From JANMGV01 sp037440405 (lineage in GTDB: Bacteria; Planctomycetota; Planctomycetia; Pirellulales; Pirellulaceae): a stretch of DNA of 64,000 nt. Location of the stretch: the NCBI GenBank assembly GCA_037440405.1, contig JBBIUE010000005.1, forward strand, positions 1 through 64,000. The letters are read 5' to 3'. Shown in pieces: positions 19,087 through 28,281 of this stretch. Each line of letters starts with the position of its first letter. Within the stretch, counting starts at the first letter, position 1. The notes under the pieces were generated by a model. It had not been told where the DNA came from and ran no database searches. It saw only the letters and a program-made list of their open reading frames with translations. The position numbers were made by a program, and so were the translations under genes.

Positions 19087-20229
19087 TTATTCCAAACGCC
19101 GCGCGATGACTTTTTCTGGAATCGAGATGACCCGCGAATTGGCGAGGATGTCCGTTCGAAGAATGTCCTCCGGTTCGTCGGTTTCCGATGCGGCATCGAA
19201 TTGGATGATGTATGCACCGATTTGGATCGAACTGTCCTGAACGATCGGGGGCCAAAAGTGGTCCGCCGAACGTGCCAAAGTCCTGGCTAACAATCGAGTG
19301 GCTCGACCCGAAAAACCTGACAGCACCATTTCTAACTGGCCAAGCGGTTCGCGATAGACGTAGAACACCAAGGCAGCATCTTGGCCGCGGGTCGCTCCGC
19401 CAGCGAATTGCCACGATCCGTCTTCGGTTTCGTAATATAAACCAGGCTGATCCGCTTTTTCCTTTTTGCTCAATTGCCGACCAGAGCAAAACGAGGGCGG
19501 CTGCGGATCGTTGTCTCGATATCGTAAGAAAAACGGGCAGGACCTTTCGCTAGCAGTTGCCACATTGTCTTGGCTCTCGAAGCTGTTTCCTCCGAACACC
19601 GAGCTGTAAATGAGCTCAACAACGGGATTGCTCTTGATGCTACCCAGAGCCACCAGGGCTTTGTCTCCTTTGCTTTCTGAAAAGACCTCATAGGTTTGTC
19701 GAGCTCGTTCGAAGACTTCCTCGTCCGATGCTGAACCAGGGCTCCAAACCAATTGTTGCCGAAGATGTTCTGGATGGGGAGGGATTCGATTGACTTCTTG
19801 GGCGTTCGCCGCCATCGCTTTTGCGGAACCACCGAGAGTCGAGACACCGTTCAGCAATTCGCCGACGAGAACCGAATCGCTGGCCACGATCCAGGCTGTC
19901 TGAGCACTGTCATCTTCGGGTGGGCGGCGGACTCCAACGCAGATCTCTAATCTTCGCCTCCTGGCTAACAGCTCCCAAAAATTCTCAGGCTTCACTGCGA
20001 ATAATGCACCAGGAAGATCCGAAGCCGAGGCGATTCCGTATTCGATGAGGTACTCGCAAATGCGCGACAGGGCCTCCATGGGAATGTACTTGGCTTCATT
20101 CTTCAGAAGGGCGGAAACTTGGTGCCGATCAAGTCCCGTGTAGTCGACAATGGCTTTGATGGTGCCGGGCCGTTTTTTGCGATCTGGAGTATGGCCAAGT
20201 AACTCCGCCAATCGAAAAACATAGTGCAT
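19087..20229 (-). CDS. HTH-domain protein of unknown function
   Basis: I do not recognise the family beyond an N-terminal helix-turn-helix of about residues 20-62 (TIKAIVDYTGLDRHQVSALL, the Cro/XRE-like layout). The remaining ~310 residues include a LARRRRLEICVGVRRP segment and a conserved-looking SDSVLVGELL core, with no membrane segments. The ATG at 20229 is preferred: AGGAG lies 11 bases upstream, whereas the GTG at 20241 overlaps that site. Length is then 380. The gene is followed 18 bp later by fhs, so it may regulate or accompany one-carbon metabolism, but that rests only on position. The C-terminal part could be a ligand-binding or anti-phage-like sensor; nothing visible decides. Confidence 0.7.
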   Translation of the reverse strand: MHYVFRLAELLGHTPDRKKRPGTIKAIVDYTGLDRHQVSALLKNEAKYIPMEALSRICEYLIEYGIASASDLPGALFAVKPENFWELLARRRRLEICVGVRRPPEDDSAQTAWIVASDSVLVGELLNGVSTLGGSAKAMAANAQEVNRIPPHPEHLRQQLVWSPGSASDEEVFERARQTYEVFSESKGDKALVALGSIKSNPVVELIYSSVFGGNSFESQDNVATASERSCPFFLRYRDNDPQPPSFCSGRQLSKKEKADQPGLYYETEDGSWQFAGGATRGQDAALVFYVYREPLGQLEMVLSGFSGRATRLLARTLARSADHFWPPIVQDSSIQIGAYIIQFDAASETDEPEDILRTDILANSRVISIPEKVIARRLE

Positions 20230-20256
20230 GAGATCGTCCACTCCTGGAGATGGTAA

Positions 20257-20276
20257 GCGGGCTCAAAGGAGCCCGC
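20257..20276 (-). promoter_or_regulatory. perfect hairpin just upstream of the HTH gene
   Basis: GCGGGCTC / GAGCCCGC, eight base pairs with the four-base loop AAAG. It lies about 28-47 bases before the ATG at 20229, between it and the decarboxylase gene that ends at 20493. It has no U-tract on either strand. It may end the decarboxylase transcript, or sit in the HTH leader as an operator or translational hairpin; autoregulation by the HTH protein is a guess. Confidence 0.55.
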
Positions 20277-20492
20277 CTGCTAATCCTGAAGATTATGCCC
20301 CAGAAGTCCACTGAGAACTAGTCCCAACTGGATTCCTCGGTCTCGGCAAAGAGATTTTGCGGTACGTTCTCTGTCACAGGAGAAACCGTGGATGAGCCGC
20401 TGTCCATTCGCGCGCGGTTGGCCCGCTCACAAACGGACGCTCGCGAGAGCCCTCTCAGGACGCACATCCACAGATTTTCCTTTGACCATGCA

Positions 20493-21659
20493 CTAGTCGA
20501 TCTTGATGCACTTCGCGACCGGCAAACCATTGAACGGACAGGCACTGGCGTTTGTATAGGCTCCCATGGTTGGAACCAGCAAAATGTCTCCAATCGACAT
20601 ATCCGGCAACAGCTGATCTCGACAGACGACATCGCTGCTATCGCAAGTCGGTCCAGCCACAACACACGGTTCCACAGGAAGATCAAAAGGGTTCTCGGCG
20701 ATCAGATCATACTCCATATGATCGAAGACCTTTCCGGAAAACGAACCGTAGAGACCGTCGTCGATAATGTACCAAGTCCGACCTCCTCGGAAGCTCTTAC
20801 CGAGAATTCGGGTAACCAGGGTGACGCTTTCAGCACAGAGCCCTCGTCCAGGCTCAGCCGCTAGGCGAATTCCCAGATCACCAAAGCATTCGTTCAACGA
20901 TCGATGCACATTACGGCAGAAGTCCGCCAAGGTCATCAAAGAGTCGTTCCGATAGGGCGCTGGAAAACCGCCGCCGATATCGAGCATCTCCAATTCGAAA
21001 CCGAGTCGGGAAGCCTCATCCCAAATCTGCCGAACTCGCTGAAAGGCTGTTCGGTAATCGTTGGGATTCACACACTGAGAACCGACGTGGAACGAAATCG
21101 CTCTCACGTTGAGTCCACGACGCCTGGCCGCCAACATCAAATCGATGGCATCCGTGGGAGCCGCACCAAATTTAGCCGACAAGTTGATTAAACTCGAACC
21201 TGCCGACATAGCCAGACGCAGGATCAAGTTCACGTCGGGAGAATACTGAGCAATCTTCGAAAGTTCATGATCGTTGTCGTAGACAAACCACCGCAAACCG
21301 GCGTTGTAACAATCGATCAAGTTACTTTCAGTTTTGCAGGGATGCGTGTGGATCATTCGGTCGGGCGTGAAACCCGCTTCGAGGGCCGCCTGCATCTCTC
21401 CAAAAGAGCAGACATCCACCGAACTTCCACTATCGCACAACGTCTTAAGTACATGCTGGTTCGGATTAGCCTTGGCAGCATAGAATAGCTCTACGCCGGG
21501 CAAGTGGTTCCGCATCGTTTCAAAGGTCTCGACGAGTCGAGATTGCGACACAACGAGCAACGGTGTTCCGTGCCGTTCGCCAAGTGTTCGAGCTTCCTCA
21601 AAATTCAACACCGGACGAGCTTGCCGCGTCGCGGGCGGCACCAGGATGTCAGTGAGCAT
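20493..21659 (-). CDS. PLP-dependent ornithine/lysine-type decarboxylase (fold type III)
   Basis: Alanine-racemase-fold decarboxylase of the eukaryotic ornithine decarboxylase/lysine decarboxylase group, acting in polyamine synthesis. The ATG at 21659 gives 388 residues; an ATG at 21674 adds five. The PLP lysine is in FYAAKANPN (about residue 63). Other expected motifs are HVGSQ, DIGGGFPAP, the EPGRG phosphate loop and GPTCDSSD, whose Cys-Asp supply the active site from the partner subunit. Specificity for ornithine, lysine or both cannot be read by eye. About 200-250 bases upstream lie two perfect hairpins that could form a regulated leader. Confidence 0.88.
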   Translation of the reverse strand: MLTDILVPPATRQARPVLNFEEARTLGERHGTPLLVVSQSRLVETFETMRNHLPGVELFYAAKANPNQHVLKTLCDSGSSVDVCSFGEMQAALEAGFTPDRMIHTHPCKTESNLIDCYNAGLRWFVYDNDHELSKIAQYSPDVNLILRLAMSAGSSLINLSAKFGAAPTDAIDLMLAARRRGLNVRAISFHVGSQCVNPNDYRTAFQRVRQIWDEASRLGFELEMLDIGGGFPAPYRNDSLMTLADFCRNVHRSLNECFGDLGIRLAAEPGRGLCAESVTLVTRILGKSFRGGRTWYIIDDGLYGSFSGKVFDHMEYDLIAENPFDLPVEPCVVAGPTCDSSDVVCRDQLLPDMSIGDILLVPTMGAYTNASACPFNGLPVAKCIKID

Positions 21660-21851
21660 GCAGGTGGATTGCACCCCTTTCAGAAAATGTAGGTTCTAAA
21701 CATCTCGAAAATCAAACGATTGCATTCGATGCAACAAGCATCCAAAGGTTCCATAAATCGTTCGACTCGAACTGATTTGGAAACTGTTCTTCGTCACATT
21801 CCTTCTCGAAGGTAACGAATTCTCTCCAAATGGACGGAAATTTTTACTGAA

Positions 21852-21871
21852 ACTTTGCCAAGATGCAAAGT
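21852..21871 (-). promoter_or_regulatory. hairpin in the decarboxylase leader, distal of the pair
   Basis: ACTTTGC / GCAAAGT, seven base pairs with a six-base loop. On the minus strand it follows the first hairpin by 26 bases and is followed by a T-rich stretch (TTTCAG then AAAAATTT). It could be a second terminator or an anti-terminator partner in the untranslated region of the decarboxylase gene. Confidence 0.45.
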
Positions 21872-21897
21872 CCTATTCGGCACTGGTACAAAAAAAT

Positions 21898-21917
21898 TGT
21901 CAGCAAATTCGCTGACA
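21898..21917 (-). terminator. intrinsic-terminator-like hairpin in the decarboxylase leader
   Basis: TGTCAGC / GCTGACA, seven base pairs with a six-base loop. Read on the minus strand it is followed by AATTTTTTTG, a good U-tract. No minus-strand gene ends just before it (nusB lies to the right, on the other strand), so if the decarboxylase promoter is near 22000 this would be a leader terminator (attenuator), about 240 bases before the start codon. Confidence 0.55.
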
Positions 21918-22062
21918 GCCAATTCTGTGCAAAATTGAGTCCATTGCTGGTCGCTAGGTTGTTAAACTCGTATGGAACCGGTAATTTTTTGGGATCCGAT
22001 GTTCAATAGTGTGAGTCGGCCATACGTTCGCCGGAAAGAACCTTGAACCAAACGACCCAGAT

Positions 22063-22572
22063 ATGACAACTCGAAGACGTGCACGCGAAGTCGTTCTGCA
22101 AGTGCTCTACGAGGACGAGCTGAACCCAACAAGGGAGCATTCTGCCGCCTACACCTTCCTTTCTTCGCGACTTCTGGACCATTCCGCCCTAGTGAGCTTC
22201 GCACGATCGCTGCTCGACGGGGTCCGTCTTCACCGCTTTTTCCTGGATCAGCTCATCGGAAAAGCGTCAGTGAATTGGTCCGTGAAAAGAATGGCGCCTG
22301 TCGATCGCAACATTCTCCGACTCGCAACTTTTGAAATCGTTCATCTTCAATGTCCTGGGCCCGTCGCGATTAATGAAGCGGTCGATTTGGCAAAACGCTA
22401 CGGCGACAAGAACTCGGGACCATTCGTGAACGGTGTTCTCGACCGACTCCATAAGTCTGTCAATCTGCAAAATCCGTCGATTTCACCGGATAACGAGGAA
22501 AGGGCAACCAGCGAAAGCCAGTCCGACTCCCCTGAAAAGATAGCGTTCGGCCTTCCAGCCAATTCGCAATAG
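22063..22572 (+). CDS. nusB: transcription antitermination factor NusB
   Basis: RNA-binding helical factor that joins NusE/S10 on boxA of rRNA leaders. The 169 residues start with the family-typical TTRRRAREVVLQVLYEDEL and include the second-half motif (PVDRNILRLATFEI and later PVAINEAVDLAKRYGD). The last ~25 residues are Ser/Asp-rich and extend beyond the usual length. The ATG at 22063 is preceded by AACCAAACGACCCAGAT, without a clear Shine-Dalgarno site. It stands alone here; ribH, its common neighbour, is not visible. A convergent aldose epimerase gene follows after 333 bp. Confidence 0.93.
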   Translation: MTTRRRAREVVLQVLYEDELNPTREHSAAYTFLSSRLLDHSALVSFARSLLDGVRLHRFFLDQLIGKASVNWSVKRMAPVDRNILRLATFEIVHLQCPGPVAINEAVDLAKRYGDKNSGPFVNGVLDRLHKSVNLQNPSISPDNEERATSESQSDSPEKIAFGLPANSQ

Positions 22573-22905
22573 TGGAGAAATTCCGCGTCTGTCGAGGTGC
22601 GACGCAAGCCGTCCGATCAAAGATAAGCCAGAGGGCTCGCGCCTGAATCCGACCGTCGAATCACGGAATGGACTTCGCTGCTGCTCCTTCGGCAAGCTGC
22701 ATTCTTGCCAATCACGGGCTGCGTTTTTGCCAACTCGGCCACACTGCGAGAGCGCTTGATCGCGATTCTGTCCTCGATGACGTTTGTGGATGGCAAATCG
22801 GGACCCGTCCCTCAACTAGACCGTTCATCGAATCGCCTGAGTTGTCGGGCAACATCTGTTGGGAATTAAGTATGCCACTCCGAGTCCGGACTTCGGACTC
22901 GCTGC
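22573..22905. other. intergenic region between convergent nusB and galM
   Basis: About 330 bp. A minus-strand open frame (22483-22815) overlaps the nusB end and looks like a shadow. The only clear element is a hairpin at the right edge, listed separately. Confidence 0.4.
22881..22901. terminator. hairpin at the end of galM
   Basis: CGAGTCCG / CGGACTCG, a perfect eight-base stem with the five-base loop GACTT, four bases from the galM stop. There is no U-run on either strand, so it may be a 3'-end stabilising or Rho-assisted terminator shared by nusB and galM. Confidence 0.5.
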
Positions 22906-24060
22906 TTATCTGACCACGTAAAACCGGAACGAAGTTACCTCGCGAAATTTTTCTCCAGGTTTAAGCAGAGTGGATGGAAAATTCGGCTTATTCGGCGAAT
23001 CGGGGTAGTGCTGCGTTTCGAGGCAAAATGCTTCATGTTGCTTAAAACCGCCAGCATTCGCGGAGCCGTCAAGGAAGTTTCCTGTGTACAACTGAACGCC
23101 CGGTTGAGTGGTTTCGATTTCCATAGCGCGACCACTGGCCGGATCGACTACCTTGGCACACGCTCTCAGCTGTCCTGGCTCTCCATCAACAACGAAGCAA
23201 TGATCGTAGCCGTTGGTTGCCGTCAACTGAGCGATTCTCTCACCGATTTGGTGTGGCTCGGAAAAGTCCAGAGGAGTTCCCGCGACGTTGACCAATTCTC
23301 CAGTTGGAATCAACGTGTCATCCACCGCCAAGTATTTGCTGCTTGACAGTGTCAGCTCATGGTCGGTGATCTTTCCAGATCCCCAGCCGCCCAAGTTAAA
23401 GTACGCATGATTTGTCAGATTCACGTGCGTGGATTTATCGGCGTTTGCAACCAGGACCAAGGTCAGCTTGTTATCGTTGTCCCAAATGTAGTCAGCCTGA
23501 ACATCCAAATTCCCAGGGTAGCCTTCTTGTCCATCAGGGCTTCGCAAGCGGAATCGCAATCCTACGCCCGGGGATTGGGTCACTTTGAGAGAGGCTACAT
23601 CTGACGGGGACAGCGTTTCGACAGACCAAACCTGCTTGTCGAATCCGACAATTCCGCCGTGGAGATGATTCGGACCGTTATTTGTCGCCAAGCGATATTC
23701 CTCGCCGTCAATGGAGAACTTGCCATTGGCAATTCGATTGCAAAAACGACCGACAGTTGCTCCGAAATACGGATGTCGTTCAAGATACCCCGAAAAATCC
23801 TTGAAACCGAGTGTCACGTTGGAACGATTCCCATCTCGATCTGGGACTTCGATTGCCACGATGATCGCCCCATAATTGGTCATCTTAATCGAATTGCCGT
23901 GATCGTTGGTGAGCGTGAACAGCTCGACCGCTTCACCACCGGGAGTCTTTCCGTAGGGAGCTCGTTGAATTTCCATCGAATTGGATTCCTTTGCACAGAC
24001 AGAATTCATGATGTTTGCCAGGACGAATAGAGCCGATAGGAGCAAGGTTCGCACCAACAT
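22906..24060 (-). CDS. galM: exported aldose 1-epimerase (mutarotase)
   Basis: Interconverts alpha and beta anomers of aldoses. The 384 residues begin with a signal peptide (MLVRTLLLSALFVLANIMNSVCA), so it acts outside the cytoplasm, unlike E. coli GalM. Catalytic residues are visible: His218 in TNHAYFNL and Glu348 in CLETQHYPDSPN; NHLHGG (131-136) contributes substrate binding. The upstream gap of about 650 bp (to 24714) presumably carries its promoter. Exported mutarotases usually accompany extracellular polysaccharide degradation; no glycosidase is adjacent. Confidence 0.92.
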   Translation of the reverse strand: MLVRTLLLSALFVLANIMNSVCAKESNSMEIQRAPYGKTPGGEAVELFTLTNDHGNSIKMTNYGAIIVAIEVPDRDGNRSNVTLGFKDFSGYLERHPYFGATVGRFCNRIANGKFSIDGEEYRLATNNGPNHLHGGIVGFDKQVWSVETLSPSDVASLKVTQSPGVGLRFRLRSPDGQEGYPGNLDVQADYIWDNDNKLTLVLVANADKSTHVNLTNHAYFNLGGWGSGKITDHELTLSSSKYLAVDDTLIPTGELVNVAGTPLDFSEPHQIGERIAQLTATNGYDHCFVVDGEPGQLRACAKVVDPASGRAMEIETTQPGVQLYTGNFLDGSANAGGFKQHEAFCLETQHYPDSPNKPNFPSTLLKPGEKFREVTSFRFYVVR

Positions 24061-24714
24061 GATTGGCCTCGTCAGAAAAGTGATGTATTCGGGGGCAAGA
24101 AGATTGATGTATCAGGATACCGCGATTCTTCAGACAATCCAGAGCCCGACGCCGATGAAAATGAGGTGCTTACTTACCAATTGCTTGCTTCGATTGGAAG
24201 ATTTCGTTACGCAACACGGAAATGCCCTTGTAAGCGACTGGGGGATGAGATGGAAATTGAGAGTGCGGGGCACCGTTTCGTTTGTTTGCCTTTGGCTTCC
24301 CGCATCGCTCGTGATCGCTCCCAGCGCAGATCGACCGTCAATCTCTACGAGCGGCAAATGAAATGCCACCGATCGCGGAAATCCTCGAGCAAGCATGAGA
24401 AGGAAACACGCGAGCTTCAAAAACGGGAGCGTTGATTGCCGTCAAGGATTCTCGCCGCGAACAAAAGGCCGCCCAGCGCGGCGTACAAAAGGCTGCAGAG
24501 TATTCTTCAATCTTCCGACTGCCTTCGTCATCATGACGCACCTAGCCTACCAGCGAACGGCCAAAAAGTTCTGCCGAATAGAATTGGACTGTGAAAATCG
24601 AATCTCGACATTCGCGAGCTTCAATGCGGAGGGCCACATCTGCTCATTGAGCCGAGGAAAGAAACGACTGCTATTGGCATCCTTCGATTGAAAATTCTTG
24701 CTGATCGGACGATA
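24061..24714. other. long intergenic region between galM and the metal ATPase
   Basis: About 650 bp on which I see no supported gene. Several short frames (24130-24420 and 24338-24541 minus; 24166-24435 and 24395-24691 plus) have no recognisable family features. One minus-strand stretch around 24430-24490 reads as a hydrophobic helix but is cut off by stops just upstream, so it may be a relic. No repeat or strong hairpin was seen. Confidence 0.4.
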
Positions 24715-27132
24715 TCAAATGAGAAATCTCGCTTTTGCGGGCGATGCCCCGGACGTATCTTTGGCATCTGCTTCGTTTTCACCTCTGTAGCCGAGGAGCC
24801 GAAGGGAGTTGAAGATGACCAACAGTGTACTACCTTCGTGAAAAATGACTGCCGGTCCAATGCGGGCCAAGCCAGCAGTGGTTGCTGCAGCGAGTACGAT
24901 AATTGTCCCGAGTGCAATAACCAGGTTTTGTCGGATAATTCTGCGGGCCGATCGCGAAAGTCCGACAACAAACGGCAATTTGGCGAGATCATCTCCCATG
25001 AGTGCAACGTCGGCCGTTTCCAGAGCGGCCGCCACTCCAGCACCTCCCATCGCGATACCAACGGTAGCACTTGCAAGCGATGGTGCGTCGTTGACACCAT
25101 CTCCCACCATCGCAACACTCCCGTGCAAGCTGAGCAACTCCCTCACCGCTGTAACTTTGTCCTCTGGAAGTAAGCCTGCCCGTACCTGATCGATTCCAAC
25201 CTCTCGACCGATGTTATTGGCAGCGCCTGCGTTGTCACCGCTCAGCATGACCAGGGTTCGGATTCCCATGTGCCGGAGCTGCTCCAAGGTCCGTCGGACG
25301 TTGGGACGTGGAGAATCCGCGAGCCCAATCACTCCCAGCCATTCTCGTCCGTATCGCACCACCATCGAGCTTCTCCCTCGCAGTCGAAGATCCTCTGTCA
25401 TCTTCACGATCGCTTCGGGAATTTCCGATCCTTCGAAGAGTCGCATATTGCCGATTTCGACGGCGATTTCCTCAATCTTCGCTCGGACCCCGCTGGCAGT
25501 GATGCTCGTAACATCGGTCACATCCGGAATCTGGATTCCATCGGTTTCGGCGCGAAGAACAACTGCAGCGGCCAATGGGTGTTGGGATCGTCGCTCGACA
25601 GCCGCAGCGATTTTTAGCAGGTCCGAAGGGGAAACACCCGGCATCGTCAAGAGATCGGTGACCTGTGGTTTCCCCATGGTCAGCGTACCTGTTTTGTCAA
25701 ATGCTATTGCCTTTACGCCACCGAGTGCTTCAAGATATTCGCCTCCCTTGATCAGTACGCCATTGCGGGCAGCTTGAGCGATTCCTGCGAGGACCGCTGA
25801 AGGTGTTCCCAATGCCAGCGCGCACGGCGATGCTGCCACCAACAGCGCCATGCCTCGATAGAAACTCATGTCCCAAGTCCAAATCCTGAATATCGGCGGA
25901 CCGACAATTAGCAGAAACGCCGATAGCAGAACGAGCGGGACGAAGATTTTTTCGAAGCGATCGGTTAACTGCTGGGTAGGGGCTTTCCGAGTCTGGGCTT
26001 CTTCGACCAGTCGGACCACTCGATCGAGCGTTCGATCTCCCACGGTGCGAGTGGTTACTATTTCTAATGCTCCCAAACCGTTCACGGTACCGGCGAATAC
26101 CTCATCGCCGCTTGACTTATTGACTGGGATCGATTCGCCGGTGATGGGAGACTGATCGACCGCTGATTGGCCGGATTGAACCTGACCATCAACGGGAATG
26201 CTTTGGGCAGGATGAACGATCACCGTCTCGCCCACTTGAACTTGATCCACGAGCACTTCGATCTCTTTACCATCTCGCCGAACCCAAGCCCTGGCCGGAG
26301 CCAACGACGATAAGGCCTGAATCGCATGGCGGGCACGGCCCAAGGCATAATGTTCGAGAGCGTGCGCGAGCGAAAATAGGAAGAGGAGAAACGCGCCCTC
26401 TACCCACTCGCCTAGAATCGCAGCACCAACGGCTGCCAGAAGCATGAGCAGATCGATGCCAAACCGGAAGTGGCCTCGGCGAAGTGCTTGAAATAGATGG
26501 ACGATCAGGTCGTAACCGCCAAACCAGTAAGAGACCAGATACAGCCCAACTGCGAGCATATGCGACCATCCCAGCCAAGTCTCTCCTACCCAGGCAATCA
26601 TCAGTGTCGCGCCTGCGGCGAGACTCCAGATAAACTCTTTGTTGCGGTTGTACCAAGAGGCGTGAAACTCCCCTCGCCCGTCGGAGGCATCGACCGAAAA
26701 TCCCAAGGCGTCGAGGACTCCTTGCAATGTTTTCTCAGAAGTCTGATGACGCTCGAACTCGACGTAAACGTTCTGAGCTGGCAAATTCACCGAAGCACGA
26801 ATCACGCCGGGAACGGCTCGCAACGCTGACTCGATTGTTGCAGACGAATCTTCCGAACTGATCGCACGGATTTTCAGAATCGAGTGTGCGAACTGATCGT
26901 GAATCTCGGCACCTGCTGCGCGGGCTAATCGACCGACTTCGGCAAGGGTTATTACGTTGGGGTCGTAGTGGAGACATAAGTAAGCTGGTTCGCCCTTCCT
27001 GCTAACGACATGTCCGCGCATCAGCCCTGGCTCTTGGCCAAGGCGGTCCGTTAAACGCGCGACGCAGGCATCCCGTTCATCCTCAACTTCAGGAAGCAAA
27101 AGGCGGAGTTCGATTCGGAACGTATCCTTCAT
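24715..27132 (-). CDS. P1B-4 type heavy-metal translocating P-type ATPase
   Basis: ATP-driven metal exporter in the inner membrane, 805 residues. TGES (331-334) is the A-domain loop, SPC (435-437) the ion-binding motif in the sixth helix, DKTGTLT (479-485) the phosphorylation site, SQHPL (516-520) the heavy-metal ATPase His-Pro motif, and GDGVNDAPSLA the hinge. The C-terminal helix carries HEGSTLL (from 765). SPC plus HEGST points to the P1B-4 subgroup (cobalt, zinc or iron). The first ~150 residues look like two HMA-like ferredoxin folds (about 5-80 and 85-150) that lack the usual CxxC, so they probably do not bind metal in the classic way. A small membrane protein gene lies 438 bp upstream. 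Confidence 0.93.
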   Translation of the reverse strand: MKDTFRIELRLLLPEVEDERDACVARLTDRLGQEPGLMRGHVVSRKGEPAYLCLHYDPNVITLAEVGRLARAAGAEIHDQFAHSILKIRAISSEDSSATIESALRAVPGVIRASVNLPAQNVYVEFERHQTSEKTLQGVLDALGFSVDASDGRGEFHASWYNRNKEFIWSLAAGATLMIAWVGETWLGWSHMLAVGLYLVSYWFGGYDLIVHLFQALRRGHFRFGIDLLMLLAAVGAAILGEWVEGAFLLFLFSLAHALEHYALGRARHAIQALSSLAPARAWVRRDGKEIEVLVDQVQVGETVIVHPAQSIPVDGQVQSGQSAVDQSPITGESIPVNKSSGDEVFAGTVNGLGALEIVTTRTVGDRTLDRVVRLVEEAQTRKAPTQQLTDRFEKIFVPLVLLSAFLLIVGPPIFRIWTWDMSFYRGMALLVAASPCALALGTPSAVLAGIAQAARNGVLIKGGEYLEALGGVKAIAFDKTGTLTMGKPQVTDLLTMPGVSPSDLLKIAAAVERRSQHPLAAAVVLRAETDGIQIPDVTDVTSITASGVRAKIEEIAVEIGNMRLFEGSEIPEAIVKMTEDLRLRGRSSMVVRYGREWLGVIGLADSPRPNVRRTLEQLRHMGIRTLVMLSGDNAGAANNIGREVGIDQVRAGLLPEDKVTAVRELLSLHGSVAMVGDGVNDAPSLASATVGIAMGGAGVAAALETADVALMGDDLAKLPFVVGLSRSARRIIRQNLVIALGTIIVLAAATTAGLARIGPAVIFHEGSTLLVIFNSLRLLGYRGENEADAKDTSGASPAKARFLI

Positions 27133-27570
27133 GGACAGTCTCTGTCATTTACGAGCTGAACGAAAACATTTCAGCCACGATTCGGTTGTCTTACTCTGAG
27201 TGTGAATTGGTCGAATGGGCAATACTTTAACGAGTTTATTCCTACCACAAGGCCCCTAGTGATTTGTCAAACCTGGAACGTGGGGAAGGCGTCCTGCCTG
27301 CCAGTTGCAGCTTTCCGCATTTTCGATGGCTTGAAGCCTACGGCACGATTCAGCAGCAACCTGCATTTTTGAGTTTGACAGAGCACTTTGAGTATTCTTG
27401 CTCTGTACGTAACAACGCTCCACTGTCAACCATCGAGCGGCGATCGAACTCCAAAAACATTAGCCCCGGCAAGAAGTCGCCCCAGGCAATTTTTACTTTT
27501 TCTTCAGTTGCCACCCGCAAAGAAGAAGGTTCGTCTTCGATCGCATTCATCGTCAGTTTTGTTCATCCTA
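27133..27570. other. intergenic region upstream of the metal ATPase
   Basis: About 440 bp between two minus-strand genes. Plus-strand frames at 27264-27683 and 27388-27816 lie antisense to the membrane protein gene and look like shadows. It should contain the ATPase promoter; no metal-regulator operator such as a clear ArsR/MerR palindrome was seen. Confidence 0.4.
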
Positions 27571-28281
27571 TTACGGTCGCATCTTCCGCTTTTGCCGCTT
27601 TTGAAGCTGCCGATCGTACCAGTCTGCCTCCACGGCGATGGCTCGCTGCCGATCGGAGGGCACCCAATGCCAAACGAACATGATCATGCTCGAGACGGCA
27701 ACCATCCAGCCAACCGAAACGAGGACGACGATTTTCTGGAGGATGACGTAGCCAGAATGGGAGCCGATACTCAGATAAATGATGGAAGTTGCGACGAGCA
27801 GCCCGGACATGCTTAAGAGAATCAACGACGAACCGCCCTCGATCCAAATCAAGATAGTTAGGGTGATCGCCAGGATAGCCATGGGGGCGATCCAAAGAAC
27901 CAAGAATACATGGTGCAGGACGTAATACTGATCGTAGGGAGTTTGCCCAATTCCTATTAGGGCGCCAATGATCAGGATCGCAAGGAAACGGAGAAACCAA
28001 CGGCTTCTACGAAACAGGTTCGAGTAGCCCCAAAGAAATGGCAAAAGCGCACCACCGAGCACGAGACAACTGATGCCAAACAACCGGGAGTTTTTTGTAT
28101 TGTCGAATTCCTTCTGCGTTACCGTTCTACCAAGGTCGCTAATGAAGTGAAGATGCCACTGGTAGGGCTCTGGATAATGAGTGGCCAGATAGAAAGCAGT
28201 CACCAAGAACTGAATGATTCCAACGAACGCAACCAACGCGCACACGAAGTGAGCAACGGAAAAGACGCGGACTTGAGGCAT
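27571..28281 (-). CDS. multi-pass membrane protein, DUF998-like
   Basis: The ATG at 28281 gives 236 residues and has GGAG eight bases upstream, so the longer start at 28374 is less likely. About six or seven hydrophobic helices are visible, with a short hydrophilic loop (HFISDLGRTVTQKEFDN) after the first and a charged, Arg/Lys-rich tail at the end. The layout and the ISDLG loop recall DUF998-type membrane proteins, but this is a weak match by eye. It is co-directional with the sigma factor gene upstream (207 bp) and the metal ATPase downstream. Function unknown. Confidence 0.7.
   Translation of the reverse strand: MPQVRVFSVAHFVCALVAFVGIIQFLVTAFYLATHYPEPYQWHLHFISDLGRTVTQKEFDNTKNSRLFGISCLVLGGALLPFLWGYSNLFRRSRWFLRFLAILIIGALIGIGQTPYDQYYVLHHVFLVLWIAPMAILAITLTILIWIEGGSSLILLSMSGLLVATSIIYLSIGSHSGYVILQKIVVLVSVGWMVAVSSMIMFVWHWVPSDRQRAIAVEADWYDRQLQKRQKRKMRP

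Noticed and set aside
24130..24420. Minus-strand open frame with a hydrophobic start
   Set aside because: Composition and codon use are not gene-like, and no homologous pattern is visible; recorded only as intergenic.
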